DNA from: JASFRS01 sp050114795
Lineage (GTDB): Bacteria; Pseudomonadota; Alphaproteobacteria; Sphingomonadales; CAKZYD01
Length of the DNA stretch: 20,453 nt
Assembly (NCBI GenBank): GCA_050114795.1
Contig: JASFRS010000023.1
Span: 1 to 20,453, forward strand
Reading direction: 5' to 3'
Both the position numbers and the translations under genes were made by a program. The notes under the pieces were generated by a model, which was given only the letters and a program-made list of their open reading frames with translations, made no database searches and was not told the origin of the DNA. This document shows, one piece after another, positions 13,761-20,284 of this stretch (within the stretch, counting starts at the first letter, position 1; the number at the start of each line of letters is the position of its first letter).

Positions 13761-16091
13761 TTAGAAACGGAAAGCAACTGAGCCCGTGACGGTCCGCGGG
13801 TTGCCATAAAAGGCCGTCAAAGTACCTTCAAGGCCAAGGCCAGGGGTCACATTGCCCTGATCATCAACACCGGTGAAATTATAACCAGAGACGATATATT
13901 CCTTATCCGTGATGTTACGGGCATGAATTCCCACTTGCCAACGCTTCTCCTCATCTTCCCAAACTAAGCTTGCATCCCATAAGGCGAAACTTGGCTGATC
14001 AAGAAACGGGTTTGGCGTTTCAAATTGGCTGCTCTGACTACGATAAGATACCGAATTGAGCAAAGAAATCCGGCCATCTTTTCCGGCAACTGATAGGGGC
14101 GTTGAGTAGTTCAGGTTAGCCGACCAGGTCCATTTAGGAGTGTTTTGAAAGACCCGTTCATCAGACACATCTTCACCACCGGGGCCAATGAATTCATTGT
14201 ATTCCGCATTGAGATAGCCCAGCGTCCAGGCGAAATTCAAATCATCGCCATCCCTTGCAAAATCATTTGCAAGCAGCGCCCGACCTTCAAATTCTATACC
14301 CCAGATATCTGCGTCACCAGCATTTGAGGTAATGCCTACAAAATTGTCGTCGACGCCATCTCCATCAGTATCAACGCCAGCAGAGCCCGGGATTTGTACG
14401 TCTTTGTAGTTCGCAAGGAAGGCCGCAAGCGCGAAGTTCACTCGGTTATCCAAGACTGAAGCTTTATAACCGATTTCAAAGTTATTTACCTTTTCAGGAG
14501 CAAAAGCAAAATAGTCAAAAACCTCATCTTCAGTAACTGTACCACTGCCATCAAAGTCAGGCGTTGCAGTGGCATCCCCTCGAGGATCGAAAGACCCGCC
14601 CTTGAAGCCCTTGCTATATGTAAAATACACATTGTGGTCTGGCATGAATTCCCAGCCTAAGGACGCGCGCGGTGTAAACTCTTCATATTTTGCAGATCCA
14701 GTGAAATCGGTGGCCGTACCGAGTGTTACAGTAGACCCTCCAAAGAACTCTGATGTCCCACCTATTAAATTTTGCTTCACGATGTGCGATGTCCGTTTAT
14801 CGCTTGTGAACCGACCACCTGCGGATAGGCTTAATGTCTCCGTGATATCAAATGTGAAATCACCGAAGATTGACCAAGTCTTGGTATCCACATCGCCCAG
14901 CGTGAAGCTGTTAAATCCAGGGGCCACAAAGTCAAGTAACACGTCAAACGCGTTAAACGCATTGGCATCAAGATAATAGAACCCAACAAGACCGTTCAGC
15001 CGCTCACTGTTGTAGTGAACTTGGAGTTCTTCAGAAAATTGGTCATTCCTGTAAACAACAGGGACATCCAAATCAACTGCGGGCAAGGAATCAAAATCAA
15101 TCGGTGAGAAACTGTCATCTTCACGATATGCGATGATGTTTTTCAGCTTGAAATTTTCGTTAACCTGCCATTCGCCAGTACCGCTAACACCCCATGCTTT
15201 AACTTCCTGACGTGGGTTATTCAACCCTGACCGTGTATCGAAAACATTGTCCAGAACCGGTGCTCCGGAGTCAAAGCCAGGGATCAAACGATGGCCTTGG
15301 CGTGGATCACTGTCATCATCGGTATAGTCTGCAGTTACTCTGAAGAAGACATCAGAATTCGGTTCAAATTCCACAGTCGCACGACCGGCAAGAATGTCTT
15401 TATTATAGTTTTCAATACCATCCAGATTGAGGTTATCGCCAAAGCCATCGCGGGTAAGCCTTGCGACCGACCCACCAAAGCGCAGTGTATCCGTTAAAGG
15501 CAGGCTGACGCTTAAAATACCATCAAACTGTTTATAAGTTCCGCCACTGAGCTTAATTTTGGCCTCAGGTTCATCTGACAGGCGTTTGGTTACATATTTA
15601 ATCGCACCGCCAATGGTGTTACGGCCATAAAGCGTACCTTGCGGGCCACGCAGCACCTCAATACGCTCTACATCATAAATATCAAGCACATTGCCCTGCG
15701 GTCGATTGAGGTAAACATCATCAATATAAATGCCCACACCGGCTTCAAAGCCTGCAACCGGGTCCTGTTGACCGACACCACGGATAAAGGCCGTTAAAGT
15801 GGAGTTCGAGCCACGGGAGACCTCAAATGTCACATTGGGAACGGATTGCGCGACAGCAACGATGTCGGGAATGCCAGCCTGCTCCAAAGCGTCACCTGAA
15901 AAGGCTGTGATTGAGACGGGGACATCCTGAATACTTTCATCGCGGCGGCGTGCTGAAACGATAATTTCTTCCAAGGCACCCGGCGCATCCACTTGATCCT
16001 GGGCATAGGCGGGGGCTGTTAAGGCGACGGGAGTAAGCAGGCTACTAGCCATCAAACTCAAGGCCGTTAGTTTTGAAACAGGTATAGACAT
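13761..16091 (-). CDS. TonB-dependent outer-membrane receptor
   Basis: From the ATG at 16091 this receptor has 776 residues. A TTG four codons upstream (16103) is in frame, but it lies inside the ribosome site GGAGG that serves the 16091 ATG 5 bases later, so the ATG is the better start. The order is signal peptide (ending AYAQ), TonB-box-like EEIIVSARRRDE, plug (VPVSITAFSGDALEQAGI, IRGVGQQDP, VERIEVLRGPQGTLYGRNTIGG) and a barrel ending GSVAFRF. Two acidic loops stand out: DFDGSGTVTEDE (plus-strand coordinates 14523-14558) matches the 12-residue EF-hand consensus, and DTDGDGVDDN (14343-14372) is a shorter DxDGDG loop. The ligand is unknown. It sits between the alpha/beta hydrolase and the MFS transporter. 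Confidence 0.93.
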   Translation of the reverse strand: MSIPVSKLTALSLMASSLLTPVALTAPAYAQDQVDAPGALEEIIVSARRRDESIQDVPVSITAFSGDALEQAGIPDIVAVAQSVPNVTFEVSRGSNSTLTAFIRGVGQQDPVAGFEAGVGIYIDDVYLNRPQGNVLDIYDVERIEVLRGPQGTLYGRNTIGGAIKYVTKRLSDEPEAKIKLSGGTYKQFDGILSVSLPLTDTLRFGGSVARLTRDGFGDNLNLDGIENYNKDILAGRATVEFEPNSDVFFRVTADYTDDDSDPRQGHRLIPGFDSGAPVLDNVFDTRSGLNNPRQEVKAWGVSGTGEWQVNENFKLKNIIAYREDDSFSPIDFDSLPAVDLDVPVVYRNDQFSEELQVHYNSERLNGLVGFYYLDANAFNAFDVLLDFVAPGFNSFTLGDVDTKTWSIFGDFTFDITETLSLSAGGRFTSDKRTSHIVKQNLIGGTSEFFGGSTVTLGTATDFTGSAKYEEFTPRASLGWEFMPDHNVYFTYSKGFKGGSFDPRGDATATPDFDGSGTVTEDEVFDYFAFAPEKVNNFEIGYKASVLDNRVNFALAAFLANYKDVQIPGSAGVDTDGDGVDDNFVGITSNAGDADIWGIEFEGRALLANDFARDGDDLNFAWTLGYLNAEYNEFIGPGGEDVSDERVFQNTPKWTWSANLNYSTPLSVAGKDGRISLLNSVSYRSQSSQFETPNPFLDQPSFALWDASLVWEDEEKRWQVGIHARNITDKEYIVSGYNFTGVDDQGNVTPGLGLEGTLTAFYGNPRTVTGSVAFRF

Positions 16092-16108
16092 GTAATCCTC
16101 CAATTAGT

Positions 16109-16924
16109 TTAAGCAGCGATTTGCGCTGCAAAATCCTCCAAGGCTGTATTGATTATTTTTGGTTGTTCGATATGTGGCGCATGGCCGGAATCCGGTACCG
16201 CCAACTGCCGGACATCAGGCATGTGGTTCGCCATCCAATCCGCCGTCTTAGGTCCATATAGTTTTGATTTTGACCCGCGTATAACCAGCGCCGGCAGGCC
16301 AAGGGCGCTTAAAAAACGTCTGTGATCCCGGGCAACAAGGTCACCCCACAATACGGCAAGGGACGACGCATCACAGCGCTGTGCAATTTCTAACAGCCGG
16401 CCATCGTCATGACGGCCTTCTGCATAAATCCGATCGATGACTGATTTTGCATAACGATTCCAGTTTTCACGAATTTTTTCCGCCACGCGGCTCGCTTGTC
16501 CGGGACTATGGCCGCCCAACATGCCGATTTCAGAGCATTGGATACATGGCGTCATATCAAGAATGACTTGGGCACGCACACCCACCAGCCCATGGCGCTC
16601 CATCATGGCCCAGGCCACTATGGCCCCCATAGACCAGCCTACAAGCACTGCACGGCGGATTTTCAAATGAGCCAGCAGAGCTGCTACGTCATCTGCAAGC
16701 ACGTCAATCCCCTCCCCGTCTTTTATGGGGGCAGATTCCCCATGACCACGGAAGTCAAGTGCAATCAGGCGGAAGCGATCATGTAATTCTGCGAACTGAG
16801 CAGAAAAGACAGAGCTATCCATGGCCCAGCCATGGAGAAAGACCAAAACCGGCGCAGTGCCATCCTGCCGCCCTTCATCGCGGTAGAACAGATGCGCTTC
16901 ATCTCTTGTTTTAAAAACTGGCAC
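16109..16924 (-). CDS. Alpha/beta-fold hydrolase
   Basis: This 271-residue cytosolic enzyme has the alpha/beta hydrolase pattern: oxyanion-region HGW (31-33), the DFRGHGES strand and turn (57-64), nucleophile elbow GWSMG with Ser98, and catalytic His248 in SGHAPHIEQP. The usual acid after the GLPALVIRGSKSKLYG strand is not evident there. Asp123 in VILDMTP is a candidate acid, which would put this enzyme in the subgroup with the acid after strand 6. There is no signal peptide, so the substrate must reach the cytoplasm. The start is GTG at 16922-16924, with AGAGGA 9 bases upstream. The next gene, the TonB receptor, starts 17 bases after the stop. Substrate unknown; ester, lactone or C-C bond cleavage all fit. 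Confidence 0.9.
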   Translation of the reverse strand: MPVFKTRDEAHLFYRDEGRQDGTAPVLVFLHGWAMDSSVFSAQFAELHDRFRLIALDFRGHGESAPIKDGEGIDVLADDVAALLAHLKIRRAVLVGWSMGAIVAWAMMERHGLVGVRAQVILDMTPCIQCSEIGMLGGHSPGQASRVAEKIRENWNRYAKSVIDRIYAEGRHDDGRLLEIAQRCDASSLAVLWGDLVARDHRRFLSALGLPALVIRGSKSKLYGPKTADWMANHMPDVRQLAVPDSGHAPHIEQPKIINTALEDFAAQIAA

Positions 16925-16952
16925 CTATACGGGTCCTCTGCAATTTGAACTG

Positions 16953-16984
16953 AGCTTGATATATAATGAAATATGAATCAAGCT
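16953..16984. promoter_or_regulatory. Inverted repeat, candidate operator of the hydrolase operon
   Basis: AGCTTGAT (16953-16960) and ATCAAGCT (16977-16984) are perfect inverted copies separated by 16 AT-rich bases. They lie 29-60 bases upstream of the hydrolase GTG, where promoter and operator sites are expected. The LysR gene just upstream encodes the most obvious candidate binder, but nothing in the sequence proves it. Confidence 0.4.
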
Positions 16985-17128
16985 TCATGTTTGAAAAAAT
17001 CACAACCTATTGCAAATTCTGGCGTTTTTTAAATGGGTTTCGGCATATGCTTTGGGAAACCCCTAGCTCTCCACGGTTGAAAGGCTGCGGGATCAGGCTA
17101 ATCGGCTAAGCTTTTGCTCCATCCACTC

Positions 17129-17148
17129 CTCTTCCTGCAAAGGGAGAG
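17129..17148. repeat. REP-like hairpin in intergenic DNA
   Basis: CTCTTCC (17129-17135) pairs with GGGAGAG (17142-17148) around TGCAAA, with one G-T wobble. The flanks (cactc... and ...ggcagggtg) resemble dispersed intergenic palindromes of proteobacteria, which often give meaningless translations with PSLPL-type strings. Only one copy is present in this window, so repeat status cannot be tested here. Confidence 0.35.
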
Positions 17149-17471
17149 AGGCAGGGTGATGTCCAAAACAAAAGACAAGAAAAGCTACAAAACCAACTAA
17201 CCGTCGCGATGGCCCTGAATAGCCTAGCGATGGGGGGGGCAGCGTTATCGCAGAAACCTGAAGGAACGGGTAACGATGTGTTGGAAATGCCTTCACCCAC
17301 ACATAAAATGAGAGAGCGTTTTAGAAGGGCTTTCTAATACATGAACAATCATGGGAGGCGGCGTAGAATGTTGCGCATCTTACTGCGCTGCTTAGCCCCT
17401 CAAACCATCGCAAACAACCATTGAAGATGCTTCTACTTTAGGATGTAGACGTGGGATATGAAAGTGATTGA

Positions 17472-17485
17472 TGATTTATAAATCA
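17472..17485. repeat. Perfect 14-bp palindrome at the LysR stop codon
   Basis: TGATTTATAAATCA is its own reverse complement and covers the LysR stop codon (17476-17478). It has no loop and no T-tract, so it is a weak terminator at best. It could be a protein-binding site or chance in AT-rich sequence. Confidence 0.4.
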
Positions 17486-18522
17486 ACCATGCTGTCAAAG
17501 TTTTCAAACAAACTAATGATATTATCACGCTCCAAATGTTCCTCAAGTTCATTAGGGTGAATAAACTCATCTCCGAACCAGGGAAATTTTTCGGGATCAA
17601 AGGCTTTGCGAACCCAATCAAGCACGACGTCAATTTTTCGCACACGCCGAGCCTGAGGGTGGTAGGCAAGATAAATTTTTCTTTTCAATGGTGGCAAGCC
17701 TAGATCAACAGGTACGACCGTTCGTGTAACTGCTTTAGCATAAGTTGGCAAAATTCCAACGCCGAGACCACTTGCTACAGCATAAAAATGTGCAGAGCTG
17801 GTATTAGTCTGGACTACTGTAAACAGTGACTTTTCCGCTTCATCCACCCGATCCCCCCATGCGTCTGACAAGACCTGTGGAGCCACCTGTTGTACGAACC
17901 CATGGGGTGGTTCCAGCGGGATTTTCGGCTGCCCATATTGTTTGAGATAGCTATGAGACGCATAAGGGACCAGATGCATATAACCTAAGGTCTGTATAAT
18001 AAGACCCGGATGTTCCGGCGGCTCGAGTTGGATAGAGACATCCACTTCATGCTTGGCCAGGTCTGGCGCCTGCATATCGCAGCGCAGCCTGACCATTAAC
18101 TTAGGATGTGATTGGCGTAACTGGCGTAATTTTGGCATAAGCCAAAAAGAACCAAGGCCTTCTGTAGCAGCTAGAAGAACATCGCCACTCACATCTTCAC
18201 CCGAATCCAAAAACCTGCTGTTCAGTTCCTTTGAAGCATCGGCCATATTTTTTGCGATGTTAAAAAGAGTTTTGCCCTTTTCTGTCGGCGTAACGCCCTT
18301 TGCATGCCGAATTAGCAAAATCTCATTGCACATCGCCTCTAAACTATCCACACGACTGCGGATTGCATTTAGGCTCCAAGACATATTCTTGGCCGCGGTT
18401 CGGAAACTTTCACTTATGACGACCATGTAGAAAACTTTCAGATCGTCCCATTTGATTTGTTCCATCCGACCTTGAAGATGCTGTTCAGTTTCCTGCATCA
18501 GGTGAATGTGTTTTTTGTCCAT
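17476..18522 (-). CDS. LysR-family transcriptional regulator
   Basis: This 348-residue protein has the LysR winged helix at about 24-83 (WDDLKVFYMVVISESFRTAA, ending GVTPTEKGKTLF) and a two-lobe effector domain from about 107 (VSGDVLLAATEGLGSFWLMP). Helix three of the HTH departs from the usual SQPAVS motif (here MSWSLNAIRSRV), so its DNA target may be unusual. About 40 acidic residues at the C-terminus (EFIHPNELEEHLERDNI...) extend beyond the standard fold. The start at 18522 has GGGGG about 6 bases upstream; the ATG at 18465 (MEQIKWDDLKVF) is the usual family N-terminus, with AAGG close by, and remains possible. It lies upstream of, and co-directional with, the hydrolase operon and divergent from the orphan gene at 18593. 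Confidence 0.9.
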   Translation of the reverse strand: MDKKHIHLMQETEQHLQGRMEQIKWDDLKVFYMVVISESFRTAAKNMSWSLNAIRSRVDSLEAMCNEILLIRHAKGVTPTEKGKTLFNIAKNMADASKELNSRFLDSGEDVSGDVLLAATEGLGSFWLMPKLRQLRQSHPKLMVRLRCDMQAPDLAKHEVDVSIQLEPPEHPGLIIQTLGYMHLVPYASHSYLKQYGQPKIPLEPPHGFVQQVAPQVLSDAWGDRVDEAEKSLFTVVQTNTSSAHFYAVASGLGVGILPTYAKAVTRTVVPVDLGLPPLKRKIYLAYHPQARRVRKIDVVLDWVRKAFDPEKFPWFGDEFIHPNELEEHLERDNIISLFENFDSMVDL

Positions 18523-18549
18523 TACATACCCCCGCTCAACTCACCTATA

Positions 18550-18566
18550 ATAAACAGAGCGTTTAT
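18550..18566. promoter_or_regulatory. Inverted repeat in the LysR/orphan-gene divergent promoter
   Basis: ATAAAC (18550-18555) and GTTTAT (18561-18566) are perfect inverted copies with a 5-base spacer, centred between the LysR start (18522) and the divergent gene start (18593). LysR proteins commonly bind imperfect dyads in such gaps and repress their own gene, so this is a candidate autoregulatory site. Confidence 0.45.
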
Positions 18567-18592
18567 CATGTATTTGGAGGAGATGTGCTGTA

Positions 18593-19414
18593 ATGATGAC
18601 TTCAAATCTACCTCTGCAAAGTACCGTGTTTTCCAATTGTTGCCCCAGCGACTCATACTCAAATCAGATGAAAGATTTTATGTCTCTACTGAGAGCATAT
18701 GTGTCACTATTTCAAACTGCAATTTCAATAGCACACGACCCAATGGGCGAAAAAATAAAAATTGAAAAACCTAAAAAATTAATCAACCAAAGATTCAAAG
18801 TCTTACAGTTCACATATAAATTCAGAGCATTTTTCCGAGAGCATATCTGCCCCTATGCAGGAAGCTTCAATGACAAGAGTATCTTTCCAACAAGTATTTC
18901 TATTTCAATAGGTAACACTTCAGCGGAGAGTATCCGCACTCAGTTTTTCCAAGGCTTTGCGAGATTGGCTTACATCACAATACTTCTCCTATTACGGCCG
19001 CAAAAAAAATTTCCTCATTTTGTCATTAAGGGGATTAGCTTTGCTGCGCGAAAAGCGCTCAGAATATATTATAGCTATTTGAGACTTAATTTCCTCGATT
19101 TCTGGTTAAAAATAGACTTTCTGCCATTAAACAGCGTCAAAGCCATTAGATTTTTTCATCAAGAATACACGGCCGTTTCTAAGAGACGAAAGCCGCACTT
19201 ATGCACAGCTTCTCTTGGCGATGGCCCTTACGTAATCATTCGCCCCGAAGGTGAATGGGACAGGTCTGGCATATTAGAATCTTTCTTCATGAAAGAGCTA
19301 AGTCGACCTGAATTGGGTGAGAAGTTCACAGAACAAATGGAGCTTATGCAACCGCCCAAATCTTGCAAAAAACCGGATAGGGAGGAAAAACCTTGGAAAA
19401 GGGTGAAGTATTAG
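18593..19414 (+). CDS. Orphan hypothetical protein, AT-rich gene
   Basis: This 273-residue frame has a GGAGGAG ribosome site (18576-18582) 10 bases before the first of two adjacent ATGs. I recognise no family. The N-terminal 60 residues are polar, without a signal peptide. The middle (about 65-190) is rich in Lys, Arg, Phe and Tyr, with one short hydrophobic patch (ARLAYITILLLL). The C-terminal part holds ASLGDGPYVIIRPEGEWDRSG followed by a charged, helix-prone tail (KELSRPELGEKFTEQMELM) and a Lys-rich end. Codon choice (many AGA, ATA, TTA) and AT content differ from the btu and M1 genes, suggesting acquired DNA. A different frame overlaps the first 170 bases, so the exact N-terminus is uncertain. 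The basic character hints at nucleic-acid contact, but this is only inference. Confidence 0.6.
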   Translation: MMTSNLPLQSTVFSNCCPSDSYSNQMKDFMSLLRAYVSLFQTAISIAHDPMGEKIKIEKPKKLINQRFKVLQFTYKFRAFFREHICPYAGSFNDKSIFPTSISISIGNTSAESIRTQFFQGFARLAYITILLLLRPQKKFPHFVIKGISFAARKALRIYYSYLRLNFLDFWLKIDFLPLNSVKAIRFFHQEYTAVSKRRKPHLCTASLGDGPYVIIRPEGEWDRSGILESFFMKELSRPELGEKFTEQMELMQPPKSCKKPDREEKPWKRVKY

Positions 19415-19623
19415 CGCAAACAAGAAGGCTCAAAAGAGGTGTAAAAGGTTTCAGCAACAATTCTGAGAAAAGGGATAAAAGAGCCTTAATGAAAATGGCT
19501 CATTATCTACGTGAAGAATGTCGTGAGTATGGCCTTAAACATTCAAGCCTTGTCGCAGATGCGCTTTCTGAAGCAATTCAGCAAGAAATAAAGATTACCA
19601 AAAAGACACAGCATCTAGATTAA
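19393..19623 (+). CDS. Small basic hypothetical protein, TTG start, coupled to the orphan gene
   Basis: This 76-residue protein begins at a TTG (19393-19395), preceded by GGGAGG 7 bases upstream, inside the last 22 bases of the preceding gene; the two are therefore likely made from one transcript with coupled translation. It has a Lys/Arg-rich N-terminus (QTRRLKRGVKGFSNNSEKRDKR) and an amphipathic helical core (ALMKMAHYLREECREYGLKH, SSLVADALSEAIQQEI). No signal peptide, membrane helix or named domain is visible. The size, charge and helix pattern are compatible with a small DNA- or RNA-binding or accessory protein, but I cannot assign a function. Confidence 0.6.
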   Translation: MEKGEVLAQTRRLKRGVKGFSNNSEKRDKRALMKMAHYLREECREYGLKHSSLVADALSEAIQQEIKITKKTQHLD

Positions 19624-19633
19624 TGGAATAAAT

Positions 19634-19661
19634 GGCTTAGTCGCTCACCAGCGGCTAAGCC
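19634..19661. terminator. Hairpin between convergent genes
   Basis: GGCTTAG (19634-19640) pairs with CTAAGCC (19655-19661), then CGCT (19642-19645) with AGCG (19650-19653) after one T-G mismatch, closing a CACC loop. It lies between the stop of the small orphan gene (19623) and the stop of the SHOCT gene (19666). There is no T-run on the plus strand; on the minus strand an ATTTATT tail follows, so it fits better as the minus-strand terminator. Confidence 0.6.
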
Positions 19662-19665
19662 GCAC

Positions 19666-19965
19666 TCACTCCATCAAACGGCGTTTAGCGCTTTCAAAAT
19701 CAGCCTCGCTGATGTCTCCGCGTTCGAGCATTTCCTGAAGCCTGAACAGTTCATCTACCGCTGAGCGACGGCCTTCACGTAGGCTGGCCTGGCTGCGATA
19801 TTCTTTCCTGGATTCCATCAAAGTTAAGATGACAACGCAAAGCGGCCCTAAGACGAGGCCTAGAAGAAACCAACCTAATACGCTGTGCCCCTTATTTGCT
19901 GCAATCGACACACATAATGCCGCACTTATCAGCCAAAAGGCCAATAACAACCCCATTCCATCCAT
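19666..19965 (-). CDS. Small membrane protein with C-terminal SHOCT domain
   Basis: From the ATG at 19965 this is a 99-residue protein with two hydrophobic helices (about 3-20, LLLAFWLISAALCVSIAA, and about 27-47, VLGWFLLGLVLGPLCVVI). A charged linker follows, then a SHOCT-type tail, DELFRLQEMLERGDISEADFESAKRRLM. SHOCT is a short C-terminal domain thought to mediate oligomerisation. The frame is open further upstream to 20088, but that part (RRGGRRCYYSSSS...) does not look real and would overlap the next small gene. A weak AAGG site precedes 19965; the ATG three codons on (19956) is an alternative. The membrane half is clearly similar to the 61-residue protein encoded just upstream. Confidence 0.8.
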   Translation of the reverse strand: MDGMGLLLAFWLISAALCVSIAANKGHSVLGWFLLGLVLGPLCVVILTLMESRKEYRSQASLREGRRSAVDELFRLQEMLERGDISEADFESAKRRLME

Positions 19966-19994
19966 AGTCCTTAGCCCCTTAAACGCGCGCAGAT

Positions 19995-20180
19995 TTAAGC
20001 GCGCAAATTGCCCCCACCGGGCATATTTCCAAGTAATAGAAGAAGAGGAATAGTAACAGCGCCTGCCACCGCGCCGAGAATGAACCATAAAGCCGGACTG
20101 CGCCCCTTAATCACAGCAATCATTGCCGTGCAAGCACCGCTCACCAGCCAAAGACATAGGATTACAGCCAAACCGCCCAT
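19995..20180 (-). CDS. Small two-helix membrane protein, paralog of the SHOCT neighbour
   Basis: This 61-residue protein is almost all membrane: helix one VILCLWLVSGACTAMIAVI, a KGRSP turn, and helix two LWFILGAVAGAVTIPLLLLL, then a short Gly-rich tail without SHOCT. The helix pattern WL-S-A...IA-KG-S-WF-LG-V-G matches the first half of the next protein (19965-19666), so the two arose by duplication, with the tail lost or never gained here. The ribosome site is weak (GGGACGG about 6-12 bases upstream). Its stop is 30 bases before the next gene's start, so they probably form one transcript. Function unknown. Confidence 0.65.
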   Translation of the reverse strand: MGGLAVILCLWLVSGACTAMIAVIKGRSPALWFILGAVAGAVTIPLLLLLGNMPGGGNLRA

Positions 20181-20284
20181 TCGTACCGTCCCGTGTTTTT
20201 CTTTTATCTACAGCTTTCTAACCAAAGAACGTAAATGAGGTATTAATGGCACAGGCCATTGGCACGCACCATGACTGCTGAATT

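Larger units (their letters stand above)
16925..17475. other. Gene-poor 551-bp region between LysR and hydrolase genes
   Basis: No convincing gene was found here. It contains an inverted repeat next to the hydrolase start (16953-16984), a pyrimidine/purine hairpin CTCTTCC/GGGAGAG (17129-17148) of the kind seen in dispersed intergenic repeats, a run of eight G near 17233, and a tiny ORF with a purine-rich leader (17341-17424). Minus-strand frames of 64-69 codons over 17093-17302 run across the hairpin and do not look like real proteins. Confidence 0.6.

Noticed and set aside
14569..14976. 135-codon plus-strand frame inside the TonB-dependent receptor
   Set aside because: It is antisense to well-defined barrel sequence; the composition reflects the complementary strand.
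17093..17302. Minus-strand frames of 64-69 codons in the gap downstream of LysR
   Set aside because: They run through a hairpin repeat and a G-run, overlap each other in different frames, and show no domain, signal or convincing ribosome site.
18457..18765. Plus-strand 102-codon frame overlapping the LysR start and the orphan gene start
   Set aside because: It begins inside the LysR gene and overlaps the orphan frame, which is longer and has its own GGAGGAG ribosome site. It remains a possible alternative N-terminus only if there is a frameshift.
20008..20238. Plus-strand frame over the small membrane gene
   Set aside because: It is antisense to a clear two-helix membrane protein and has no support of its own.
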